Source of the DNA: Desulfobacteraceae bacterium
GTDB taxonomy: Bacteria > Desulfobacterota > Desulfobacteria > Desulfobacterales > SURF-15
Assembly: GCA_003599475.1 (NCBI GenBank)
Contig: QZKK01000219.1
Span: forward strand, 1 to 22,772
Length of the DNA stretch: 22,772 bases
Reading direction: 5' to 3'
Below, one piece after another: positions 16,036 through 22,772 of this stretch. Numbering within the stretch: position 1 is the first letter of the stretch; every line of letters starts with the position of its first letter. The translations under genes were made by a program, and so were the position numbers. The notes beneath the pieces were generated by a model. The model was not told the DNA's origin. It saw only the letters and a list, made by a program, of their open reading frames with translations, and did no database searches.

Positions 16036-17086
16036 TGGATTTCCTCTTCGTAAGTTCCTCTTTGCCGCACATTTTGGAAGGACCCTCCGCAGAAGACGAT
16101 CTTTTCGGCAGACGGTGCGCGGCTGAAGCGATGATTTTTTCGATCAGCTCCACGTACGGAAGGCCGATGTGATTGCAGATGATCGGAAGATCCGAATGCT
16201 CGGGGTGGAGCCCTGCAAGGGGGTTTACCTCGATGAACTGAGGTTTTCCGGAGCCGTCGCAGCGGATGTCCACCCGGCCGGCATCCCGGCACCCGAGTGC
16301 GCGCCAGGCCGCTAGGGATATGGCCTCCCCTTCCCGTACGGCTTCATCGGAAGCGCCTTCGACCCTCCGGTACTTTACCAGTTCCTCGCAGCGTTCCTTG
16401 TTTTCATACGAGTACACCCGGGGTTGGGCTCCGGGCAGCAGATGGACTTCGATCGTGCCCAGAACGGCGGCATCGGAGCCGGTCCCTGCGATTGCAACCG
16501 TAAATTCCCGGCCGGGTAAAAACGCTTCCACCAGCACCGGCTGGTGAAAGGTGTCGATCATCCTGGCGCAGCGCGGCCACAGATCCGCGGATGAGGCAAT
16601 GATGGAGTCCGGTGTAACCCCTTTCCCCGTCCCTTCCGCCACCGGCTTGATGAAAAACGGCGGGGAGAAGGGAATCCTTTCCGCATCGTCCCTGTTTTCA
16701 ACGACGATGAAATCAGGAGTCGGAACCCCCGCGTCGCGAACGACTCTTTTGGTCATCCCCTTGTGCAGCGTGAGACTCATGACCATCGGATCGGAAAAGG
16801 TATAGGGGATATCGTAGGAATCCAGCAGGGCAGGCACCAGCGCCTCCCTGCCATAACCCCTGAGCCCCTCGGCGATATTGAAAACCATATCCCAGCGGTC
16901 CCCGGATGCCAGGCGCTTCATCAGCTCCCTGGCATGGCCGATCCGGTCCGTTTCATGACCGAGAGACCGCAATGCCTGCTCGATGGCATCGATGGTATCG
17001 CTGCGATCGAATTCGGCTGTTTCCTCTTCATCATAACCCATCGCAAGATAGTCCTGGCGAAGGTCATAGGTGAGCCCGAATTTCAT
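16013..17086 (-). CDS. ATP-grasp ligase, D-Ala-D-Ala ligase-like (first of pair)
   Basis: A 357-residue ATP-grasp protein, clearly different in sequence from its downstream neighbour. Notable stretches are an N-terminal MKFGLTYDLRQDYLAMGYDE, WDMVFNIAEGLRGYGREALVP, the central IPYTFSDPMVMSLTLHKGMT, the nucleotide-binding FFIKPVAEGTGKGV, and the metal-binding end GRVDIRCDGSGKPQFIEVNPLAG. These match the D-alanine-D-alanine ligase superfamily, but true Ddl genes usually sit with mur genes, and none are here. ATG 17086 overlaps the stop of the aminomutase gene as ATGA, so translation is coupled. Residues after about 330 are basic and low in order (RLPKRSSSAEGPSKMCGKEE). The likely role is ligating beta-lysine or a derivative; this is inferred from context. 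Confidence 0.85.
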   Translation of the reverse strand: MKFGLTYDLRQDYLAMGYDEEETAEFDRSDTIDAIEQALRSLGHETDRIGHARELMKRLASGDRWDMVFNIAEGLRGYGREALVPALLDSYDIPYTFSDPMVMSLTLHKGMTKRVVRDAGVPTPDFIVVENRDDAERIPFSPPFFIKPVAEGTGKGVTPDSIIASSADLWPRCARMIDTFHQPVLVEAFLPGREFTVAIAGTGSDAAVLGTIEVHLLPGAQPRVYSYENKERCEELVKYRRVEGASDEAVREGEAISLAAWRALGCRDAGRVDIRCDGSGKPQFIEVNPLAGLHPEHSDLPIICNHIGLPYVELIEKIIASAAHRLPKRSSSAEGPSKMCGKEELTKRKSNAGGRCS

Positions 17087-18435
17087 GATATTTCTCCCGC
17101 ATCGAATTTCGGTTCACATCCCTCCGGTCCATGACATACTTTCGAATCGGGATAACGGAAAATTCGACCCTGGTAATTTTTTAGCAGCAGATCGCTCCCA
17201 TCCCGGCCGATGACGTATTCCGGCAGCAGAGGAATCTTGCCGCCGCCTCCCGGAGCATCGATGACATAGGAGGGTACGGCATACCCGGTGGTATGGCCCC
17301 TCAGCCCCTGGATGATCTCCAGACCCTTTTCGACCGGGGTTCGGAAATGGGACGATCCTAGAATCGGATCGCACTGGTAGAGGTAGTAGGGCCTGACCCG
17401 GATTCTCAGGAGCCCGTGCACCAGCCGTTTCATGATATCCACCCGATCGTTGACACCGGAAAGAAGCACCGTCTGGCTTCCAAGCGGGATGCCCGCATCC
17501 GCAAGCCTTGTACAGGCCTCTTGGGTTTCCGAGGTCAGCTCGTCGGGATGCGTGAAATGAATGCTCATCATCAGCGGATGATAATGCTTCAGCTTCCGGG
17601 TGAGCGCATATGTAATGCGATGCGGCAATACGACAGGAATCTTTGTACCGATCCTCACGATTTCTACATGAGGGATCCTTCGAAGCCTCGATAGCAGATA
17701 CTCCAGCTTGTCGTCTGAAAGGGTCAATGGGTCCCCTCCGGACAAAAGCACGTCCCGAACTGCAGGAGTCGCCTCGATATAGGAGATCGCCCTGTTCCAT
17801 TGTTCGACGTCGAGATGCTGCTTGTGGCTCTTTCCGACCATACGGGACCGGGTACAGTACCGGCAGTAGGTGGAACAGAATTCAGTCACCAGAAGCAGCA
17901 CTCTGTCCGGATACCGATGAACAAGCCCCGGCACCGGGCTGTTTTTTTCCTCCCCCAACGGATCGTCGGCTTCCCCCGGCGAACACAGGTACTCGCCCTC
18001 GACCGGCACGACCGTTCGCCGCAAAGCCTGCTGCGGATTATCCTCATCCAGCAGGCTCGCGTAATAGGGAGTGATGGCCACGGGAAGCGCCGTCCCCTCA
18101 CCGGTAATGGCCCTCCGTTCATCCGGATAAAGCCGGATCATCCGTTCCAGCTTGTCTATGCTTGTGATTCGATTTCGGATCTGCCAGTGCCAGTCGTTCC
18201 ATTGGGCGCTGGTCACTTCGGGGAAAAATCGTCTATGGAAGGCTTGCGTCCTGGGATTTTCCTTCAACGTATAGCTTGAAGGGTCTCTGAGGGGTCTTAG
18301 CTTGGGGTTCTTGGTTTTCTGTGGGGCTTCATCTTCTCTTAATGCGTGCTCCACGCATCGGTTCGTCACGGCAACGGCTTCCGGCTTCGTACTTGGAGGT
18401 TCGTAATCCTCCGTGGAGCAAAGATTCTCTGTCAT
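17083..18435 (-). CDS. kamA: Lysine 2,3-aminomutase (radical SAM, PLP)
   Basis: A 450-residue radical SAM enzyme that would convert L-lysine to beta-lysine using S-adenosylmethionine, a [4Fe-4S] cluster and PLP. The cluster motif CSTYCRYC has Cys187, Cys191 and Cys194. GGGGK supplies the PLP lysine (Lys400). Asp356 (YQCDPILG) and Asp393 (YVIDAPGGGG) correspond to the two aspartates that bind lysine's amino groups in the clostridial enzyme; glutamate 2,3-aminomutases replace them with Lys and Asn. This favours lysine as substrate. The first 45 or so residues are a polar extension. I chose ATG 18435, with AGGAGGAG about 10 bases upstream; the frame extends to a TTG at 18507, but that lies inside a sigma-54 promoter core. 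It is the first gene of the cluster and overlaps the next by 4 bases. Confidence 0.9.
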   Translation of the reverse strand: MTENLCSTEDYEPPSTKPEAVAVTNRCVEHALREDEAPQKTKNPKLRPLRDPSSYTLKENPRTQAFHRRFFPEVTSAQWNDWHWQIRNRITSIDKLERMIRLYPDERRAITGEGTALPVAITPYYASLLDEDNPQQALRRTVVPVEGEYLCSPGEADDPLGEEKNSPVPGLVHRYPDRVLLLVTEFCSTYCRYCTRSRMVGKSHKQHLDVEQWNRAISYIEATPAVRDVLLSGGDPLTLSDDKLEYLLSRLRRIPHVEIVRIGTKIPVVLPHRITYALTRKLKHYHPLMMSIHFTHPDELTSETQEACTRLADAGIPLGSQTVLLSGVNDRVDIMKRLVHGLLRIRVRPYYLYQCDPILGSSHFRTPVEKGLEIIQGLRGHTTGYAVPSYVIDAPGGGGKIPLLPEYVIGRDGSDLLLKNYQGRIFRYPDSKVCHGPEGCEPKFDAGEIS

Positions 18436-19009
18436 CGTTTTTCGGCTCCTCCTTTTTCTTTCAATCGTTTTTAAAGACCGGTGAATGTTGGATGACCCTT
18501 TAGGCAATTAACATGCCACAATAACAGTAGCAATATTTTCAATTCCTTATTGCTTTGCCTGGATATTTTCAGAACCTTCGGTTCCGACCTTTTAAGGCCC
18601 CAAAAACATAGTTGGCCAAAAGGACAGCGAATTTTTTTCAAATATAATGAAACTAAAGTTCCTATACAACAAAAAAGTGGAATTTTCATATCCGATTCCA
18701 AAAATTTTTTTCAATGTTTCATTTTGTTACCTTTCCATTTCCAGGAAAATAAAAGGATCCGCTTTCGGCTTCTCGCTTCGATTCGGAAGCCCGGATTCCG
18801 ATTCCCTGAAAATTCCACCGCAGCCGCTGATGTTTTCGCAATCGGCACACCGATGATGTTGTATCGGCATTTTGGCTCTGCTTATTGAATGCTGTCTTTT
18901 TTCGTCGGCAGTCCTTTTCATTTTCTGATTTACTTGGTATCATTTGCCAATTTCATCGTGAAAAGGCAAACGGATAGAAGGCCGTCATATTCAAACACTC
19001 GGGAAGGCC
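18436..19009. other. AT-rich divergent regulatory region
   Basis: This 574-base gap lies between kamA and the divergent OmpA-like gene and holds no recognisable gene. Besides the sigma-54 core, it contains a small hairpin GAACC-TTC-GGTTC (18572-18584) and a stretch at about 18620-18730 much richer in A and T than the flanks. The sequence AATTTTTTTCAA occurs there twice (18630-18641 and 18703-18714). Activator or IHF binding upstream of a sigma-54 promoter would be expected in such a place, but I cannot name a site. Confidence 0.5.
18503..18518 (-). promoter_or_regulatory. Sigma-54 (-24/-12) promoter of the kamA cluster
   Basis: Read on the minus strand, TGGCATGTTAATTGCC matches TGGCACG-N4-TTGCW at all but two positions, with GG and GC exactly 10 bases apart. 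The expected start site is near 18492, giving a leader of about 57 bases to ATG 18435. Such promoters need an AAA+ activator, and one is encoded at 20705-22102. Confidence 0.7.
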
Positions 19010-19627
19010 ATGACCAATCCAGATGAGTATCGATTCGGACTGCTGATCCCCTTTCTTATTTTTTTATCCATCGCAGGTGCATCCTGTTCATCCAAGGAGA
19101 TAAAGACTGCTGAAAGCCCGAAGCCGGAAGCGGTCCACGCAGAACCCGGGCTTGCGGAAAAAGATGCGAAGGAGCAGACCAAAATCGGAGAGGCCGATGC
19201 GGGCCCGGAGAGGACCACCAGGGACCGCTCCGTTCCGGGATCGAGGGGCACCGGAACAAGCACGCAGCTTCGATCTGAAATCAAATCCCTGGAATCGACT
19301 CCCATCTACTTTGAATTCGACAGGGCGGATCTGCGCCCCGATGCCCAGATCGTGTTAAGAAGACTCGCGGAATGGCTCAAGTACAATACGAACTATTCCG
19401 TCTTGATCGAGGGGCATTGTGATGATCGAGGCGATTCCGGATATAATATCGTTCTGGGCCAGAGCCGGGCGGCTGCCGCAGAGAAGTTTCTCAGGCTGCT
19501 GGGCATCGAAGCGGAAAGGATATCGACGTTGAGCTATGGCGAGGAAAGGCCGGCAGTTGCCGGAAAAGATGAAGCGGCTATGAGCAAAAACAGAAGAGAT
19601 GAATTCAGATTGAAAGCAGATCGTTGA
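19010..19627 (+). CDS. OmpA/Pal-like lipoprotein
   Basis: A 205-residue envelope protein. Residues 10-25 are a hydrophobic signal segment ending in GASC, so Cys26 could be lipidated, although Gly at -3 is not the usual residue. A low-complexity polar linker (about 28-90) rich in Glu, Lys, Pro and Ala follows. The C-terminal OmpA-like domain (about 95-200) contains IYFEFDRADLRPDA and IEGHCDDRGDSGYNIVLGQ, the typical peptidoglycan-binding signature of Pal. By analogy it anchors the outer membrane to peptidoglycan. No tolB or ybgF neighbour is present, so this may be a Pal paralogue. ATG 19010 has only a weak ribosome site (GGGAAGG). Confidence 0.85.
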   Translation: MTNPDEYRFGLLIPFLIFLSIAGASCSSKEIKTAESPKPEAVHAEPGLAEKDAKEQTKIGEADAGPERTTRDRSVPGSRGTGTSTQLRSEIKSLESTPIYFEFDRADLRPDAQIVLRRLAEWLKYNTNYSVLIEGHCDDRGDSGYNIVLGQSRAAAAEKFLRLLGIEAERISTLSYGEERPAVAGKDEAAMSKNRRDEFRLKADR

Positions 19628-19711
19628 ACGTCATCCGGTTTGATGGGAGGTTAAAATTCACATTTGTTCTTCGAGCCGGCTGAAAGGTGCCTCGGTGAAA
19701 GGAGAAAAGGA

Positions 19712-19876
19712 ATGCCTCGATACGATTTTGTCTGCGATCAATGCAAGAAAGAATTTACGGTGACCATGTCGATCACGGACCATGGAAAAAGAAAACCCGA
19801 ATGCCCGAAATGCAAAAGCCGGAAGGTGGTCCAGCAAGTCAGTACATTTCAAACGAAAACCTCTAAAAAAAGCTGA
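19712..19876 (+). CDS. FmdB-type zinc ribbon protein
   Basis: A 54-residue protein beginning MPRYDFVCDQCKKEF, the usual opening of the FmdB-like zinc ribbon family. Two CxxC knuckles (CDQC and CPKC) would bind one zinc ion, and the tail is Lys/Ser rich. Family members are named putative regulators, but their role is not established. ATG 19712 has GGAG 7 bases upstream. The open frame extends 16 codons further 5' without a ribosome site, so the short form is chosen. It lies 84 bases after the OmpA-like gene in the same direction. Confidence 0.85.
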   Translation: MPRYDFVCDQCKKEFTVTMSITDHGKRKPECPKCKSRKVVQQVSTFQTKTSKKS

Positions 19877-19891
19877 CAGAAGAATCGAGAG

Positions 19892-19917
19892 AATGTCCAA
19901 CGGAGAACTTGGACATT
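19892..19917. repeat. Perfect 9-bp hairpin after the zinc ribbon gene
   Basis: AATGTCCAA (19892-19900) and TTGGACATT (19909-19917) are perfect inverted arms around an 8-base loop. No T-run follows on either strand, so it is not a standard terminator. The phrase GGACATTGG also occurs near 1387-1395, suggesting a dispersed element. The rest of the gap 19877-20042 shows nothing further. Confidence 0.5.
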
Positions 19918-20042
19918 GGTAACTTTCCCCGGCGGGTGGCGGACGCCGGCAATCGATTGCGGCTGTTGCTCTGAAACATTACGGCAGGGGGGTCGATGGG
20001 GTGGCTGGCCGGACGGGAATCGGATCGGGCTCTACCGATCGA

Positions 20043-20372
20043 CTAAACCCGGGATTCCTTGAACTTTACGATCTCGTCCTTCGAATGGGAGGATATTTTC
20101 TCTTCAATTACGGCATATTTTCTTACGACGATCACTTTCCGGTTCATCTGAGTGCCGGAGATTCGGCCTGTCACCTCCACCTTGCGGCGTAAAAGCTTCT
20201 TCAGTTCCTGTCCCTTTTTATTTCTTTGATCGATGACCAGCTCCTGCTCCTGATCCGTGGAAACGGCGACCGCAACAGCCTTTCCGTCTTCATCCCATTC
20301 CATGGCAACGATGATCCCGTTGACTTTGATGGCATCTTTTCCGGATTCGGATTTTTTTTCGGATTTTTTCAT
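20043..20372 (-). CDS. Small basic OB-fold-like protein of unknown function
   Basis: A 109-residue hydrophilic protein with no signal peptide and a Lys/Ser-rich start (KKSEKKSESGKD). A beta-rich core follows: VNGIIVAMEWDEDGKAVAVAV, ELVIDQRN, then LLRRKVEVTGRISGTQMNRKVIVVRKYAV. The pattern of strands around KVEVTGRI resembles small OB-fold proteins that read 'GKKV.VTGTV', including the tail at 6377-6540, but I cannot assign a family. ATG 20372 has an excellent ribosome site (GGAGG, spacing 5). A near-consensus sigma-54 element lies upstream with about 63 bases of leader, so it is probably expressed alone under activator control. Confidence 0.75.
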   Translation of the reverse strand: MKKSEKKSESGKDAIKVNGIIVAMEWDEDGKAVAVAVSTDQEQELVIDQRNKKGQELKKLLRRKVEVTGRISGTQMNRKVIVVRKYAVIEEKISSHSKDEIVKFKESRV

Positions 20373-20410
20373 CCGGTCCTCCTCGGTTTAAACTTGCCTC
20401 CCCCCCTGGG

Positions 20411-20432
20411 TGAAGATTGGATGAAGATTGGA
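20411..20432. repeat. Exact 11-base tandem repeat in the leader
   Basis: TGAAGATTGGA occurs twice in direct succession (20411-20421 and 20422-20432). It lies just downstream of the predicted sigma-54 start site, within the untranslated leader of the OB-like gene. Confidence 0.6.
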
Positions 20433-20445
20433 TGGAGAACAGCAC

Positions 20446-20461
20446 AGCAATGGTTGTGCCA
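20446..20461 (-). promoter_or_regulatory. Sigma-54 (-24/-12) promoter of the OB-like gene
   Basis: Read on the minus strand, TGGCACAACCATTGCT matches TGGCACG-N4-TTGCW with a single mismatch, and GG and GC are exactly 10 bases apart. The start site would be near 20435. This is the best sigma-54 match in the window. Confidence 0.75.
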
Positions 20462-20585
20462 AAGAGGTTAACCATATGAAAATACTGATCTTTTTACTTA
20501 AAGGCGTTCCATGGACTTGAAGGGAGGATTCTCATTTGCCGGCGGCCATTGTTCTGCAGCCGATTCGAAAGACAGAGGGATAAAT

Positions 20586-20654
20586 ATGACAATCTATTGG
20601 AATAACTTACTTTCTTGGCTACAAGAATTTATCATTCCGAATTTTAGTCGATAG
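20586..20654 (+). CDS. Possible 22-residue hydrophobic peptide
   Basis: ATG at 20586 opens a frame coding for a 22-residue peptide (MTIYWNNLLSWLQEFIIPNF plus two residues) that ends in TAG. GAGGG lies 7 bases upstream. The peptide is rich in Trp, Leu and Ile, with amphipathic character. Nothing else supports it, so it may be chance. Confidence 0.2.
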   Translation: MTIYWNNLLSWLQEFIIPNFSR

Positions 20655-20704
20655 GAACTGTTTGTTCTCGGAAGAGCCGTCATCGCATCGATTCCTAAGT
20701 CCTT

Positions 20705-22102
20705 TCAAGAGGCCTCTTTAAAATCTTCCTTTCGAATACCGTACTTTATCAATAGCTTGTGGAGCTGCCGGGTGCTGATGCCGGCGTCCTCCGAAGCCTT
20801 GTTCATTTTTCCTTTGTTCCGGGCCAGCAGTTCTTTCAGGTACTGCCGCTCGAAATCCTCGATTGCCATGCGTCTTGCTTCGGCGAGGCTGCAGGAGGAA
20901 TATACCGGTATCGGGACGACGGGCATCTCGCCTCCGAACAGCTCTCCCGGAAAACTTTCCGGGCTCAGCGTTGTCGAAGTCTCCAGGATGTAGGCTCTTT
21001 CGATCAGATTTTCGAGTTCTCGTATGTTTCCGGGCCATTCATAGCTTTTCAAGGCCTGCAGGACATGGGGGTGGATTGCGGTAATATTTTTCTGGAGCTC
21101 CCGATTCAGCTTATTCAGGAACGATTCGATCAGGAAGGGAAGATCGTCGATTCTTTCGCGAAGCGCCGGGATTTCGATCGGAAACACGTTCAATCTGTAA
21201 TAGAGGTCTCTTCGATACTGATTTTCTTCGGTCATTTTTTTAAGATCTGAGTTTGTGGCGGCGATCACCCGCGCATCCGTATGCAGTGAAACTTCCCCTC
21301 CGACACGGCTGAAGGTGCCGTCCTGAAGCACCTGAAGAAGCTTGATCTGGGCAGGGGGCGTAATGGTTCCGATTTCATCGAGAAAAATGGTGCCGCTTTT
21401 TGCGATTTCGAATTTTCCGAGCCGCTTGCGAACCGCACCCGTGAAAGCACCCTTTTCGTGCCCGAAAAGCTCGCTCTCTAAAAGGGTGTCCGGGATCGCC
21501 CCGCAGTGAACCTCGATGAACTGTGCGTCTTTTCGATTGCTGTGGTGATGGATCAGCTTTGCGAGGAGACTCTTCCCTGTGCCGGTCTCTCCGACCAGAA
21601 GAACCGTGGATTTGGTGGGGGCCACCGATCGGAGCTTATTGAAGACCTTCTTCATGGTCTCGCTTTGAGTCGTTACGATGTCCACCGAATCGGATCTCCA
21701 GAAGCGATCTCTCAGGTAATCCAGCTCGGATGATTTCAACTGCCGGTCATAGAGTCTTTCCCGGATCAGCCTCACTTCATCCGGGTTTACCGGAATCGTC
21801 AGATAATGCCTCGCACCGGCTTTGATCGCCCGGACCGCATCACGAATCCGGTCCCTGGGCGAGACGACGACGACTTCAACGGCCGGACGTACCGATTTCA
21901 TCGCCTCCACTGCCACAGGGTACTGGGAGGGATCGCCGAGCAGTCGAATGTCGGCAAATACCAGATCGTAGGGGCTCTTATGGAGGGCAAACTGGATATC
22001 TTCCCGGCTTCCTGCCGAGTTGATGTGGTATTCCGGTCCGAACGAAGATAAAAGCCCCTGGAGAGTCTCCCGATCGACCGATGCCACCAGTATGGATTTC
22101 AT
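20705..22102 (-). CDS. NtrC-family sigma-54 activator with degenerate receiver
   Basis: A 465-residue transcription activator. Residues 1-115 form a receiver domain with phospho-acceptor Asp51 (VFADIR). The usual N-terminal acidic pair is reduced to one Asp (ASVDRE), and the conserved Lys is Ile103 (YLTIPVN), so normal phosphorylation is doubtful. The AAA+ domain (about 140-375) is complete, with Walker A GETGTGKS, the sigma-54-contacting GAFTGA loop, Walker B TIFLDEIG and an arginine-rich [11 protein letters not shown] segment. The end has a Fis-type helix-turn-helix ([20 protein letters not shown]). I chose ATG 22102, with GGAGG 5 bases upstream; the frame extends 50 codons further 5' through a hairpin with no protein-like sequence. 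No sensor kinase is adjacent. It is a natural candidate regulator for the sigma-54 promoters nearby. Confidence 0.92.
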   Translation of the reverse strand: MKSILVASVDRETLQGLLSSFGPEYHINSAGSREDIQFALHKSPYDLVFADIRLLGDPSQYPVAVEAMKSVRPAVEVVVVSPRDRIRDAVRAIKAGARHYLTIPVNPDEVRLIRERLYDRQLKSSELDYLRDRFWRSDSVDIVTTQSETMKKVFNKLRSVAPTKSTVLLVGETGTGKSLLAKLIHHHSNRKDAQFIEVHCGAIPDTLLESELFGHEKGAFTGAVRKRLGKFEIAKSGTIFLDEIGTITPPAQIKLLQVLQDGTFSRVGGEVSLHTDARVIAATNSDLKKMTEENQYRRDLYYRLNVFPIEIPALRERIDDLPFLIESFLNKLNRELQKNITAIHPHVLQALKSYEWPGNIRELENLIERAYILETSTTLSPESFPGELFGGEMPVVPIPVYSSCSLAEARRMAIEDFERQYLKELLARNKGKMNKASEDAGISTRQLHKLLIKYGIRKEDFKEAS

Positions 22103-22124
22103 GAACGCCTCCGCTGCGGACGCC

Positions 22125-22157
22125 GTACGGGAGGCGGCCCCATGCCGCCTCCCGTAC
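22125..22157. promoter_or_regulatory. Perfect 14-bp hairpin in the activator leader
   Basis: GTACGGGAGGCGGC (22125-22138) and GCCGCCTCCCGTAC (22144-22157) are perfect complements around the 5-base loop CCCAT. The structure lies 22 bases upstream of the activator's ATG, next to its ribosome site, with no T-run on either strand. A role in translation control, mRNA stability or protein binding is possible; none is shown. Confidence 0.6.
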
Positions 22158-22176
22158 TTGAAATAAAACGGAAACC

Positions 22177-22205
22177 TATATACTCTATTGCATAAAACAC
22201 CGCAA
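22177..22205 (-). promoter_or_regulatory. Possible sigma-70 promoter of the activator gene
   Basis: On the minus strand TTGCGG (22205-22200) and TATATA (22182-22177) are 17 bases apart. The -10 match is fair and the -35 match weak. A start near 22170 would put the 14-bp hairpin inside the leader. Confidence 0.35.
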
Positions 22206-22277
22206 GGATCACGTAAGGTCGGCAGGATCTGCTTTCCGGCTGCACCATCCAAGCCTTGCCCTGATGGGGTGGAACCT

Positions 22278-22622
22278 ATGGGAATTTCAGACTATCTGCA
22301 GGGAACAGCGAAGCTTGAAATCCAGGCCTATGAGAAACCCAAGGAATTGAGCCTGTTGAGGGAAACGCACATCGCTTTCTCCGGCGCCCCCCGAAAGCAT
22401 CCGTTCGATCCGAAAAAAGTTTTTCTGATCGTCGATCCTTTCAGCGCCAATACTTTTTTTTACGAATTCAGAACGGAGGACGTCACCTATCTGGAGGAGC
22501 TGCCGAGTATCGTCAACCTCGAAGGAAAAACCATCCCCATGGTCCGCCTCTGGATCAGGAAGACGAGCATCGCCGTGCGATGCACGCCTTTCATCGTGGG
22601 GGAAACCGGGTTCACATCGTAA
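22278..22622 (+). CDS. Conserved small protein of Desulfobacterota type, function unclear
   Basis: A 114-residue soluble protein starting MGISDYLQGTAKLEIQAYEK and containing FSGAPRKHPFDPKKVFLIVD, FFYEFRTEDVTYLEELPSIV and IRKTSIAVRCTPFIV. I recall closely similar proteins in sulfate reducers, some carrying the label 'inorganic pyrophosphatase Ppa', but I see no pyrophosphatase signature and do not accept that name on sequence alone. ATG 22278 is preceded by a G-rich stretch (GGGGTGG); the frame extends 30 codons upstream without protein-like sequence. It is transcribed divergently from the sigma-54 activator. Bases 22623-22772, to the window's end, show no gene. Confidence 0.7.
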   Translation: MGISDYLQGTAKLEIQAYEKPKELSLLRETHIAFSGAPRKHPFDPKKVFLIVDPFSANTFFYEFRTEDVTYLEELPSIVNLEGKTIPMVRLWIRKTSIAVRCTPFIVGETGFTS

Positions 22623-22772
22623 CGAAAACCAGGCTGCATGCCACGTGAACGATCGGGCTGCTTTTCCGCTTCCGCCAAGCCATATCGGCGGGTCGATCCT
22701 TTGCCCGCAAGGAATGAGCCCGGACCCTTTCGGAAACATTTCAACCCGGTACCTGCCCAGTCCTGTGTCCCT

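Larger units (their letters stand above)
20373..20704. other. Intergenic region upstream of the OB-like gene
   Basis: This 332-base gap holds the sigma-54 element at 20446-20461, the 11-base tandem repeat at 20411-20432 and a possible 22-codon plus-strand reading frame at 20586-20654. The minus-strand activator gene ends at its right edge; I saw no clear intrinsic terminator for that gene. Confidence 0.5.

Noticed and set aside
18436..18507. Longer N-terminus of the aminomutase from TTG 18507
   Set aside because: The TTG lies within the sigma-54 core and lacks a ribosome site, whereas ATG 18435 has AGGAGG upstream.

Overview
The window reads as a chromosomal stretch of a Gram-negative, mid-to-high GC anaerobe. 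The most likely source is the Desulfobacterota (a sulfate-reducing or syntrophic 'deltaproteobacterium'). The basis is a YeiH-type putative sulfate exporter, a regulatory [FeFe]-hydrogenase-like protein with linked histidine kinases, sigma-54-type promoters with an NtrC-like activator, a Pal/OmpA-like lipoprotein, and dispersed intergenic repeats of the CACGAAA and CTGAACACTGAA type. The lineage is an inference from protein style; no rRNA marker is present, and I found no tRNA, CRISPR array, transposase or phage gene.

Layout. 1-3171 (+): the 3' part of an SHMT-like PLP enzyme, a 12-TM major facilitator transporter and an OsmC-family protein, separated by repeat-bearing gaps. 3200-5999 (-): a SAP-domain/four-Cys mini-protein, a possible eRF1-like protein, a small membrane protein and the sulfate-exporter-like carrier, tightly packed. 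6318-10289 (-): a signalling operon running CheY-like regulator, membrane GAF histidine kinase, then an [FeFe]-hydrogenase-like sensor that appears broken and fused to the C-terminal half of a second kinase, which itself carries a foreign OB-fold-like tail; a clear terminator follows. 11007-12257 (+): an orphan clpX with no clpP beside it. 12540-18435 (-): a lysine 2,3-aminomutase, two different ATP-grasp ligases, and a 760-residue protein combining a GNAT-like domain, an HDAC-type deacetylase and a GNAT acetyltransferase. 19010-19876 (+): an OmpA/Pal-like lipoprotein and an FmdB-type zinc ribbon. 20043-22102 (-): a small OB-like protein and an NtrC-type sigma-54 activator with a degenerate receiver. 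22278-22622 (+): a conserved small protein.

How it may fit together. The aminomutase cluster is the best candidate for an undescribed system. Its KamA keeps the residues that bind lysine in characterised enzymes, so the simplest reading is that beta-lysine is made, joined to one or two partners by the ATP-grasp ligases, and its amino groups are protected and deprotected by the acetyltransferase/deacetylase protein. The product could be an osmolyte or a small peptide. A strong -24/-12 element lies about 57 nt of leader upstream of kamA. A near-consensus element precedes the small OB-like gene and a weaker one precedes clpX, so parts of the window may form one sigma-54 regulon, possibly under the activator encoded at 20705-22102.
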